64,000 bases of DNA from Chitinophaga ginsengisegetis (GTDB lineage: Bacteria; Bacteroidota; Bacteroidia; Chitinophagales; Chitinophagaceae). The translations under genes were made by a program, and so were the position numbers. Of this stretch, positions 7,079-15,826 are shown piece by piece (position 1 is the stretch's first letter; every line of letters begins with the position of its first letter). Where the stretch lies: contig NZ_FUZZ01000004.1 of NCBI RefSeq assembly GCF_900168065.1, positions 620,001 through 684,000 on the forward strand. The letters are read 5' to 3'. The notes under the pieces were generated by a model. It worked only from the letters and a program-made list of their open reading frames with translations, did not search any database and was not told the origin of the DNA.

Positions 7079-9595
7079 ATGCAGATCTTGAGAATTAAGT
7101 CCAATAAGCTTCCCTATGCCGGTGCCCTATTATTTGCTGCGGTACAGATACTTTTTAGAGTGCCCATAAGTAGGCTGCTTGATACAACAGTCGTTAAACC
7201 ACTTTTTTCCGTCTTCGAGCCTGGAATTTTGGTAGATTGTACATTGATTTTTTTGTTACTTTCCACTGTCATTTGGATAACTAAAGAGCGATATCTACGA
7301 TTTTTAGTACTAATAGCGTTATATGGTCTTATACTCTATGGATTGCAACGCACGAACGAATATTGGTCTTTCATTAGGATGGCTTCACTTCCGCAATTGG
7401 CTTATTGGGATTTAGTTGCCATCGCATCTATTCTTCCCTTACCACTTTATCCATTATTGAACCGTAAGGCCAATGACGTGCAACCAGATTTGGGCCTACA
7501 GGGATTTATTGAAGATAATTCAGTTGTTAGTTATGAAGATGATCATTTTAATCGTAAGGCTGCTGCAAGTGAAATTGCCAGGTTAATACAATCGACGAAT
7601 AATCAGAAATCATTTGCCATTGGTATACTTGGTGAATATGGCAGTGGCAAAACGTCCTTTCTAAAACTGATCGACTTGGGCCTAGACCATAAGCAGATAC
7701 TGAGAATTAATTTTGATCCCTGGAGCGCTGGTAATCCCGAAATGATTCGTCGGGAATTTTTTGACTTACTTGCTTCAGACATTGCATCAATGGATTCAAA
7801 AATCTCCTCATTGATCTATAGTTATGGTCGCAAGTTAGCCAGTTTCGACACACGATCACTTTCCTTTATGAATTGGTTTGGTTTTCTTCATAATCCGCAT
7901 TCGACTCAAAATTCGGGAGAATATCAGCAAATAAACAAAATGCTTCGGGCGACCGGCCGCAAAATCGTCATAACTATCGATGACCTCGACCGCCTTTATC
8001 CTGATGAAATTATGGAGGTGCTAAAGTTGATCCGCAATACAGCTGATTTCTCCAACGTCTTTTACTTGGTTGGATATGATAAAATGTATGTGCAAAATGC
8101 CATACAGACCCTTAGCGATGCCGCCAGGCAAGATTATCTAGATAAGATATTTCAGTTAGAAATTCCCTTACCCAAACGTGAAGGGGGCGATTTAATCAAC
8201 GCTCTTCAAGAACACTTAAAAACAACTATTTCAACGGCACATTATGAGGTTTTTCAAAATACGCTAATACCTACTGGGTTCCATAACAAATATCAAAAAG
8301 CATATAGCCGTGTATTACGCCAGGGACGGGACGTTATCCGATTTATTAATGGCTTTAAAATCATTTATCGGCTAATTGGTGAGGAAGTTGATTTCGAGTC
8401 TCTCTTGGTCCTAGAGTTAATCAAGTTTCGATTTCCGACGATTTATGAGTTGATTTACTCTCATTCTGACCATTTTCTTTACGAGAACCCTATACGGTCA
8501 ACGCATGAACAATATTTTTTGCCATATATGGAAAAGAGCGAAGGATTTAATAATGACATTTCGGTTTTTAAAACGTATATCGAGAAACTGGAATGGCTAA
8601 AGCCAGAAGATGTTGGGCTCTTGAACAATCTGTTCCTCACACTTTTTAAGGGAAGCTTACATAATAGTCCCAAACCGAAGAATTCTATTTCCTATCCACT
8701 TTATTTCGACATCTACTTTCGTTACCGATTATCTCAAACCGATATCTCGGATAAAGACTTTAAAGCCGCATTAGCCTCAGATAACATGTATGAATACATG
8801 GTCTATTGCGCCAGCAATAACTTACATAAAGAACTTTTGGTTAGATTGATGCAGGAGGATATTTCCAAAGACCAATACCATTTCGAAAAGATTGTTACTT
8901 GTATTTTTACTTTTGGACGAACCTTTATCGAAAAAGAAGGCTTCATGCGTTTCGATTATGACGCATTAATCAACAAAATTTACAACTACGACAATGCCAT
9001 TACCAATAAACTGTATAAAAAGGATATTAGTAGTTACACGCGTTTTATTAAAAGAATATTTGATACCGCCTCGCCTCCATATCTTCTTGAAAACGAACTT
9101 ATCTATCATCTCAAAAAGAAAGGCGAAGGCTTTGTATTAACAATTCCCGAAATGGTCACTTACCAGCTTTCTTTTTTTACTCGCTATGCTGAAAGTGGTC
9201 ATGGTCTGGATAAAGATGCATTGTGGATTTTTTGGGGTGCGCGGGAATCCTATAGAGAACCGGCGATAGAGTCTGACGGCTACTATGAACAATGGCGATT
9301 TGAGCCCCTATTAGTTCCAAAAATGAAAGCGTACTTGAACTCTAAAGACCCTAAAGAGTTTCTCAAGTTCAGTATTCAACATGATAGATGGACACGTCCC
9401 GGGGCGTTTATTCATAAGCAAGTATTGGAAATATTTGATACCCCAAGTGAATATCGGAAGCTGGTTTCTGAAAATCCTGCCTTAAATGCAGATATTAAAC
9501 GTGAATATTTAGAGCTGTTTGATAAATGCCTGGCAAAGGATTTTAAGGGGTATGTAGAAATGGAATTCAAAACAGAATTGAAGAAGCTGGAATAA
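7079..9595 (+). CDS. Membrane-anchored KAP family P-loop NTPase
   Basis: An 838-aa protein. The N-terminal 130 residues hold about four hydrophobic segments (roughly 13-30, 50-67, 74-90, 108-127). The NTPase follows: Walker A GEYGSGKTS at 185-193, FDPWSAGNPE at about 212-221 (a KAP hallmark) and Walker B VITIDDLDRL at about 297-306, then NVFYLVGYDKMYVQNAI. The remaining 480 residues are helical with no recognised effector. KAP NTPases are STAND-related ATPases, often membrane-bound, found in mobile regions and in some anti-phage systems. The gene is more AT-rich than the PUL region to the right and sits behind a lone HTH gene, which suggests lateral transfer. A defence role is inference. Confidence 0.85.
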   Translation: MQILRIKSNKLPYAGALLFAAVQILFRVPISRLLDTTVVKPLFSVFEPGILVDCTLIFLLLSTVIWITKERYLRFLVLIALYGLILYGLQRTNEYWSFIRMASLPQLAYWDLVAIASILPLPLYPLLNRKANDVQPDLGLQGFIEDNSVVSYEDDHFNRKAAASEIARLIQSTNNQKSFAIGILGEYGSGKTSFLKLIDLGLDHKQILRINFDPWSAGNPEMIRREFFDLLASDIASMDSKISSLIYSYGRKLASFDTRSLSFMNWFGFLHNPHSTQNSGEYQQINKMLRATGRKIVITIDDLDRLYPDEIMEVLKLIRNTADFSNVFYLVGYDKMYVQNAIQTLSDAARQDYLDKIFQLEIPLPKREGGDLINALQEHLKTTISTAHYEVFQNTLIPTGFHNKYQKAYSRVLRQGRDVIRFINGFKIIYRLIGEEVDFESLLVLELIKFRFPTIYELIYSHSDHFLYENPIRSTHEQYFLPYMEKSEGFNNDISVFKTYIEKLEWLKPEDVGLLNNLFLTLFKGSLHNSPKPKNSISYPLYFDIYFRYRLSQTDISDKDFKAALASDNMYEYMVYCASNNLHKELLVRLMQEDISKDQYHFEKIVTCIFTFGRTFIEKEGFMRFDYDALINKIYNYDNAITNKLYKKDISSYTRFIKRIFDTASPPYLLENELIYHLKKKGEGFVLTIPEMVTYQLSFFTRYAESGHGLDKDALWIFWGARESYREPAIESDGYYEQWRFEPLLVPKMKAYLNSKDPKEFLKFSIQHDRWTRPGAFIHKQVLEIFDTPSEYRKLVSENPALNADIKREYLELFDKCLAKDFKGYVEMEFKTELKKLE

Positions 9596-9702
9596 AGAGA
9601 AAGTAATATTACAAAATTTCTATTTTTGAGAGCCTGTAGAAACAAATTAAGACTCTTATCAAATGCTTTGAATCCTGATTCAAGCTGCAGACTTCCACAT
9701 AA

Positions 9703-9723
9703 GCCGCAGGCGATGCCTGCGGC
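9703..9723. terminator. Hairpin between convergent genes
   Basis: GCCGCAGGC (9703-9711) pairs perfectly with GCCTGCGGC (9715-9723) around a 3-nt loop. It lies between the convergent KAP gene (ends 9595) and the putative immunity gene (ends 9749). There is no clean T-run, only T-rich flanks, so terminator function on either strand is likely but not certain. Confidence 0.5.
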
Positions 9724-9748
9724 AGGTTTCTCTTATAATTCTCTCTAA

Positions 9749-10174
9749 TTAAGTATGCTGATTATTACTCGCTATAAAATGTAATACCTGAAAAAATCCT
9801 TCATATGGATACCCCATCTCTAAACTCAAGATATAAGTCTTATTATTTTTATCTTTTACTAGCAATCTTGTAAATTTATTCTTATTAGTTACCATATCCC
9901 TAAACTCCTCTTGCAAAGCAGGGGATACTTCAATAATATCAGAGTTAAGAATAATAATATTTGAAGATGCTAAAACCCTTCTATTCGTTAACAGCAACCA
10001 ATCTACGCTATCTCTATAATATACTATTAACCCCTTTTCATCGTGATCCAAAGAGGATAATAAATTATCATACTGAGATTTACTATTTTCATCTATAATC
10101 TTTGTGAACTGACCCTCAGAGCCTTTTCTCCTAAATATTGATATCAATATCGATGATTTATCTTTCGCTTCCAT
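9749..10174 (-). CDS. Putative immunity protein of the adjacent Rhs protein
   Basis: A 141-aa cytoplasmic-type protein, AT-rich, with no signal peptide. The middle contains VDWLLLTNRRVLASSNIIIL, a pattern seen in small PH-like beta-barrel domains (LLTNRRVL), followed by a basic stretch and YPYEGFFQVLHFIASNN. No named immunity family is recognised. It starts only 4 nt after the stop of the Rhs-core gene on the same strand. That is the usual place for the immunity gene of a polymorphic toxin, and this position is the main evidence for the role. Confidence 0.65.
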   Translation of the reverse strand: MEAKDKSSILISIFRRKGSEGQFTKIIDENSKSQYDNLLSSLDHDEKGLIVYYRDSVDWLLLTNRRVLASSNIIILNSDIIEVSPALQEEFRDMVTNKNKFTRLLVKDKNNKTYILSLEMGYPYEGFFQVLHFIASNNQHT

Positions 10175-10178
10175 TACA

Positions 10179-13100
10179 TTAAGGTGTTAATACTTTTTGC
10201 ATAAAAACTCCACTACCCGATTGCTCAAATGAATATCCAAAACGCTCAGCTATTTTTGGATTTAAAAACCCTTTATTTATTACAGATGAACCATAAATAG
10301 AAATCTTATTAGCACCGGCTCCAATAGCCTCAGCTTCCATATTCCCCATTAATACCCTTAATCCTGATAGGCTTTTCTTGGTTGCATCTAAATAGAAAAT
10401 ATTTCTATTAAAAGTATTTCCTACTAAGCCTTTCGTACCCCAGATTTCATAATTCCCCATCTTTTCGGCACCCTTAAATAAAGCCTGTGAAAAAGTTTCC
10501 TCTGTCATGGAAACTAAGGCTCCTCCTCTAACTACTTTAGCTGCACCTCCAAATAAACTCACTATCGGTGGTAGTGGAACTAATAATGCCTCTACCGGAA
10601 CATAATCGGCTCGCCCAGATGCTGGCATAGATTGAACATTTCCGTTCTGATCAACTCTATGGTTAGACCAGTAGCCCGCCTGTTGATCTATATAAGCATT
10701 AGCCACAGCGCCTCCCCCGTCAACTCTTCCATTAGATCTAAAATTCACGGTATGACCAACAGCAGTATTTATCGCCGCCCCAGCAGGCTCACTATAAGTT
10801 TTCTCTATCGTAGTATAATTTACATGGATATTACGAGATGTCCTATTCACTACTTCCCCTCCGGTTTGTTCAGCCACTTCTCTGGCCGCTCTTCTTTGTG
10901 CAGATGTTGAACCAAACAGTCCAAAAAAGTAATCACCAAGTGGATCTATGTTTTTTGCCGGGTCATTACCCATACTTACATATGGACTCTCACTTAAAGA
11001 AGATTCCCCTTTAGGGTCAATTTGCCACCATCTGCCTATTTGAGGATCAAGTGTTCTAAAAAACGCATCATACTGATTCATATCTAAATCAGTTGTATGC
11101 TCCATGCCATTATACTCTTTCCGGTTCTTTGAGTAATTCGTCCCCTTCAACGCATTCGAACTAATCCCCGCCATCGTCAACCCAAACGGATAATAATGTG
11201 TTTCTTCTAGTAGTGGCCCTGAATTAACCGCTAAGATGACATTATCAAAGAACACTTCCTGGGTCCCCTCGTTGCTAGTATATACGTATAGAAAGCCAGA
11301 TTTATCAATCACCATTTTATCCTGACTAAGCGTCTGCAGCTGATCCGGCTCGGCTTTTACCTGCTTTACCCCACTATTTTCATCTACTAATTTAAACTGA
11401 TCGTCGAATAGTACAAAATTAAGATAGGCTTTAGGTCTGTTATTATTCGGCTGATCAGGTTCTTTTTCTTTCAACCGCTGGTAATCATTATTATAGAAAC
11501 TGCTGTTAAATGGCGTTTGTTGCCCTGCCTCAACAATACCATGCGCGCCGGGTTCTGCTGCTCCACCATTAAAAGCCCGGATCAGGTCTGCCAATATATT
11601 TTCTGCATCAGAGGTACCAGACTGCTTATCCTGAGGACCGCCGGACTTATAAAATGCTTTGGCACTGAGCTGAATAGTATCCCCTGCCATTACACGCAGC
11701 ACGATAGACGGGCCTATTTTCTTACCAGTACCGGTAGCAGTGAGCTTTGCAACAGCAGTATTCTCTCCCGCACTTTCATCCACCGGATAACCAACAGGCC
11801 TATCGGCGCGTGTATTATCAACATTGCTGAACAGCGCTGTTTCAGTGGCAGCAGCCGGCGGTTCCATCGTAGCCGCATACATGGTAAAGTCAGATTGCTC
11901 CGTGAGTACCATACGCACGTTACCCAAATGATCCTTTACAAAATAATCGTACATATAACGCACCGGTTGTCCTACTGCAAATACGGGTCGAATCCGACCT
12001 TCTTCATGACCTGCAAACTCCAGCGTGTCATTCTTATATACAAAGCCGTTAATATAGTCGGTGATCGTCACTTTTGCCACCCCACCAGTGTTGTCTGTGA
12101 TGATCTTTCTATGCTTATTGCCGGCAGCATCATACAGGTACTTAATAGTTCCTTTCCCCGTAATAACGATACTGTCGGGCAAATTCAAGTGGTTATACCG
12201 GATGACGGCGATGTTTTTATTAGCATCCTTTGTCAAATTACCATTGGCATCGTAAAGATAATCGGCCGTTTCATTATTGGTAATTTCTCTGAAGTCCCCC
12301 AACTGACTTAGGGTATTGTTCTTCCTGTCTGTTACAAAAGATAATTTATTACTGGTCGTATTATAACCATACTTCAGGCTATCCAGGGTTTGTATAGTCA
12401 CGCCATTCATCCCCTTTTGATTCATAAACTGGATATTGCCAGCAGCATCATAGGCAAGTCCGGTCACCGAAAAGTCTTTTTGGCTTTTCGTCCAACCTGT
12501 GCTGCCGGCGTTTACCTGGTTAAAGTCAGCAAACAAAAGGCGGTTAACCTTATCATAGCTATAACCATATGCCCTTGCGATAGTATCACTGCGACTTTTC
12601 CAGATAGTCCCTGCAATATTGCCATTATACTGCGCTGAAGTAAACCCATAATCATAACTGAGTGCCTGCCCAAACCAATTGGAAGAGCCACTGGCGGTAG
12701 CCACAAAGTCTTTATTAATAGCTTTTAACCACCCACGCATATTATATTCATAATTTAAAGTTTCCAGTTGGGTAGCTCCTCCGGTCACCCCTAAACGCTT
12801 TTTCTTTAATTGCCCAAGCTCGTCATACTCATTTATCGATAAGGTCTTTTCCTGGGTTGTATCATTAAGCAGCTTCTTAATACTTACTAAACGCCCGCCC
12901 GCATCATAATTCATGATGGTACGTACAGTTAACTGGGATGTGGTACTGCTGCGCTGATTACGATGGCGCAGATAGGTACTGAGTAGCTTTCCGTTAAAAT
13001 CATATAAGCTATTGGTTACATCATACCCTCCGCTAATATTATCGGACAGCATCTGGATCGGGCGCCCTTTATCATTGTAATAATTAGTGGTAGTAAGCCA

Positions 13101-14702
13101 CTGGTTTGTTCCTAGTACTTTTACCTTTGTTCCCGTAACAAGACCTCTGATCATATTACTTGGACTGGCTGGCAAAGCTTCTGCATATAGATTACTACCT
13201 GTTTGAGGCTTGGCAATATCTACATTATCATAACTCCTGTTACCGGTAAACCCATAAACATCATAATAAGTGTAAGTCAATGGCGTGAGCTTACTGACCG
13301 GGATGTTAGGCAGCGGATTCGTGGCGGTTACGGTACTAGCGCCCTGCGTTGCAGCTGCATTGATTTCGGCAATTATTGATGCTCCTGTACCTGTATCAAA
13401 ACCATCCGTCAGGGTAATGCTGCTGGTGGCCTGGTACAAAGGGGTATTGCCATCATATGATGCCAGCACCAGATCCGCCGTACCTGGGAAGGTGTAGAGT
13501 ATAGATTGCGTATTGCTTATGGCTGTATTCAATGAAGTCTGTAGTACTTCCCTGGTACTGGCGTCATTATAGAGTGCCGTCATCGTAGGCCGATTCAGCG
13601 CATCATAGAACGTAACCAACCAGCTGCTATCTTTCATATTACCATCTCTGGAAAATGTAAGCCGATCCCTGACATCATACACCATCTCTGTGGAGTCGGC
13701 ACCAGGTACTTTCTTAATGATCATGCGGCTACGGCCATCATAGCGATAAATAAAACAAAGCTCCGCCGCAATAGCAGTACTAATTGTCCAGTTACTGATG
13801 ATGGCTTCTACTGCTTTCGGAGGAATCACAAAACGCAGGTTACCCAGATCATCGTAAACATAATAAGTACATAACCAACCCATATGACCAGTGCCAGGAT
13901 TATCCGCCAGTTGTACTTTCTTCAGTATTACCCTATCCTTCTTATCTTTGTATTCCACTACCTGTCCTGCCGCTTCATCAGTAGTGACATTTTTATATAA
14001 TTGCCCTGCAGTATATATACGTCCAGCCAAACTAGTGGGAATAATACCACTCGCTGCAAAATCCCAGATACGCACAGAATCTGACACAGTATTTATCAGA
14101 TACTGATTAGATACAGAGCGGTTACCACCGCGTTCCACTGTTGCCGGGTCATTTTTAGCCCAGCTGTTACCAGGAGCATAAGTTTTGAGTACGCGGTTTA
14201 ATGGGGAGGGCTCGTAATCAACGCGATTATAATATACACTTTCTCCTATTGCGCCAGGTGCAAGGGTAACATTCTGATAAAAAGTCTTCTGGGCATTAAA
14301 TGGATCCATTTTAAATTTTCCATCACTAACATTCTGCGCTGCATAAGGCAGGTACCTGGTTTGCTCTCTTCCAAACTGGTCATATACAATAGGCGAAACC
14401 AGGTCGTTTCCTCCGACACTCAACGCTTTTGACACCGTTTGCAGCGGCCGTCCCAGTCCATCAAAATACTGGGTCGATTGCCGTACCTCTGTTACTGGGC
14501 GGCTAAGCGATGCTACATAGGACGTATCAGTAAGGGGGGCTGCCGGCTCCCAAGTTCGGACATAATTATTCGTAGCATTGGTATAGGCCGCTGGTACGGC
14601 AACCGGGGCCGCAGATGGCCGGCCGGTGACATCCGGCTTATTCTGCGCCTGCAGCGTTATCGTAAAACCCAACAACACTAAAATCAGATAAAATCTATAC
14701 AT
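10179..14702 (-). CDS. Rhs-core protein with variable C-terminal module (candidate polymorphic toxin)
   Basis: A 1507-aa secreted protein. Signal peptide at 1-20 (LVLLGFTITLQAQ). The N-terminal region (about 55-190) matches the DUF6443 style of Bacteroidota Rhs proteins (VTEVRQSTQYFDGLGRPLQT). YD/Rhs repeats fill about 200-1000 (for example YDAAGN and YDANGN motifs). The Rhs-associated core lies at about 1170-1258, with YYPFGLTMAGISSNALKG, YDAFFRTLDPQIGRWWQIDP and NIDPLGD, which normally marks the boundary of the variable C-terminus. The last 250 residues are unrelated to Rhs. The final 100 (NYEIWGTKGLVGNTFNRNIF, then EAEAIGAGANKISIYGSSVI, then IAERFGYSFEQSGSGVFMQK) have a faint acetyltransferase-like ending. 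A putative immunity gene follows 4 nt downstream. Confidence 0.9.
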   Translation of the reverse strand: MYRFYLILVLLGFTITLQAQNKPDVTGRPSAAPVAVPAAYTNATNNYVRTWEPAAPLTDTSYVASLSRPVTEVRQSTQYFDGLGRPLQTVSKALSVGGNDLVSPIVYDQFGREQTRYLPYAAQNVSDGKFKMDPFNAQKTFYQNVTLAPGAIGESVYYNRVDYEPSPLNRVLKTYAPGNSWAKNDPATVERGGNRSVSNQYLINTVSDSVRIWDFAASGIIPTSLAGRIYTAGQLYKNVTTDEAAGQVVEYKDKKDRVILKKVQLADNPGTGHMGWLCTYYVYDDLGNLRFVIPPKAVEAIISNWTISTAIAAELCFIYRYDGRSRMIIKKVPGADSTEMVYDVRDRLTFSRDGNMKDSSWLVTFYDALNRPTMTALYNDASTREVLQTSLNTAISNTQSILYTFPGTADLVLASYDGNTPLYQATSSITLTDGFDTGTGASIIAEINAAATQGASTVTATNPLPNIPVSKLTPLTYTYYDVYGFTGNRSYDNVDIAKPQTGSNLYAEALPASPSNMIRGLVTGTKVKVLGTNQWLTTTNYYNDKGRPIQMLSDNISGGYDVTNSLYDFNGKLLSTYLRHRNQRSSTTSQLTVRTIMNYDAGGRLVSIKKLLNDTTQEKTLSINEYDELGQLKKKRLGVTGGATQLETLNYEYNMRGWLKAINKDFVATASGSSNWFGQALSYDYGFTSAQYNGNIAGTIWKSRSDTIARAYGYSYDKVNRLLFADFNQVNAGSTGWTKSQKDFSVTGLAYDAAGNIQFMNQKGMNGVTIQTLDSLKYGYNTTSNKLSFVTDRKNNTLSQLGDFREITNNETADYLYDANGNLTKDANKNIAVIRYNHLNLPDSIVITGKGTIKYLYDAAGNKHRKIITDNTGGVAKVTITDYINGFVYKNDTLEFAGHEEGRIRPVFAVGQPVRYMYDYFVKDHLGNVRMVLTEQSDFTMYAATMEPPAAATETALFSNVDNTRADRPVGYPVDESAGENTAVAKLTATGTGKKIGPSIVLRVMAGDTIQLSAKAFYKSGGPQDKQSGTSDAENILADLIRAFNGGAAEPGAHGIVEAGQQTPFNSSFYNNDYQRLKEKEPDQPNNNRPKAYLNFVLFDDQFKLVDENSGVKQVKAEPDQLQTLSQDKMVIDKSGFLYVYTSNEGTQEVFFDNVILAVNSGPLLEETHYYPFGLTMAGISSNALKGTNYSKNRKEYNGMEHTTDLDMNQYDAFFRTLDPQIGRWWQIDPKGESSLSESPYVSMGNDPAKNIDPLGDYFFGLFGSTSAQRRAAREVAEQTGGEVVNRTSRNIHVNYTTIEKTYSEPAGAAINTAVGHTVNFRSNGRVDGGGAVANAYIDQQAGYWSNHRVDQNGNVQSMPASGRADYVPVEALLVPLPPIVSLFGGAAKVVRGGALVSMTEETFSQALFKGAEKMGNYEIWGTKGLVGNTFNRNIFYLDATKKSLSGLRVLMGNMEAEAIGAGANKISIYGSSVINKGFLNPKIAERFGYSFEQSGSGVFMQKVLTP

Positions 14703-14761
14703 GATAATTATTTCAATAGGTTTGTCAATGAATGAGGTAACTAAGACTTCAAGAATAACAG

Positions 14762-15706
14762 CTAATTTTTCTTCTTAATTTCTTTCTTCAACATCTCCAG
14801 GTCTGCACGCTGCGCAGCACTCTCTTTCTTTATCTCAATCATATACAAGGTCAACTCCTCTATCTTCTGTAATAGTTTCTTATTCATTTCCCCCACATCC
14901 AATCCATCTTTGTCTACCTCCTTCGCCGAAGGGATCTCTGGCAAATGTCTATTGGCTTTAATAAAACGCTCTACTTCCTGTAGTGAAGGCAACTCATAGT
15001 CTGGATGAAACACAAAATCAGCCCAGGTTCCTTGGGTTACCTTAACTCTCCGCGCCCCTATAGTACCTTCCACAGCAAGTTTATAACTACCGGGATTATA
15101 GGTTCCTATAGCCAATTTACCGGCTATATAGTTATTTCCTCCACCAATGAAGTAAGCGGAACTATTATAGGTAGAGCCATAGACATTCACAGCACTGTCC
15201 ACCGCTGCTTTAAAACTATGGGCCGGGCCACCAACTTCCTGGTAGGGAAGCGGCTCTTGCTCTCCGTCATAAATAACCGGGGAAACAGCAAAATTGGAGC
15301 GATAGTTATAACTTGTATTTCCCCGCATCCAGATGATAATCCTGCCACTTGAATTAGCTATTGTGGCATCTCTCCAGCCAGCGATCATTCTATTTAATCC
15401 AGCCACATTGCTGTACTGCCTTATATCAGCATCAATAAAATTGGATCCATTTCCCCACGCGGTTACATGGTATCTGAATCTCGCTATAATAGACCCCCTC
15501 CACCAGTTGTCATTATGCACGTTTGAACGGCCTACTTCCAGGTCAGTAGCAACATTACTATTCCACCCGCCATCTGCAAACGTGACTGGGTAAAATTTAG
15601 AGGTATCCCCTTTTACCCAGAAGGCACCCGTTACCTGAGCCAGTATAGGAGCTTTGCAGCCCAAGATCAATAAACAAATAAAACTATATTTTTTTAACTG
15701 TTTCAT
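14762..15706 (-). CDS. Tail-fibre-like secreted protein with C-terminal coiled coil
   Basis: The start is set at the ATG ending at 15706 (M-K-Q-L-K-K-Y-S-F), giving 314 aa with a signal peptide ending CKAPILAQ. An upstream in-frame ATG at 15805 adds 33 residues that would spoil the signal. The N-terminal two thirds are beta-rich and Gly/Asn/Trp-rich, like the pyocin-knob or fibre domains found in adhesins. The end (IGTYNPGSYKLAVEGTIGAR, then VFHPDYELPSLQEVERFIKA, HLPEIPSAKEV, then an Lys/Glu heptad helix) is a widespread Bacteroidota fibre C-terminus that resembles intramolecular-chaperone stalks. It lies 59 nt upstream of the Rhs-core gene on the same strand, so a shared transcript and surface assembly are likely. 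Confidence 0.75.
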   Translation of the reverse strand: MKQLKKYSFICLLILGCKAPILAQVTGAFWVKGDTSKFYPVTFADGGWNSNVATDLEVGRSNVHNDNWWRGSIIARFRYHVTAWGNGSNFIDADIRQYSNVAGLNRMIAGWRDATIANSSGRIIIWMRGNTSYNYRSNFAVSPVIYDGEQEPLPYQEVGGPAHSFKAAVDSAVNVYGSTYNSSAYFIGGGNNYIAGKLAIGTYNPGSYKLAVEGTIGARRVKVTQGTWADFVFHPDYELPSLQEVERFIKANRHLPEIPSAKEVDKDGLDVGEMNKKLLQKIEELTLYMIEIKKESAAQRADLEMLKKEIKKKN

Positions 15707-15826
15707 AGATAAAGACTTTAAACAAACAATATGTTGATAAAAAGAAAAGTAAGAAAATGGCATTAACGTACTGCTTCGAAAAAATCTATACATAGAATCC
15801 ATCATTTACATTACCAGCATAATTTC

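Noticed and set aside
11517..12311. Antisense ORF of 264 codons within the Rhs-core gene
   Set aside because: It lies entirely inside the well-supported Rhs reading frame and has an Ile/Cys/Arg-rich translation typical of shadow frames.
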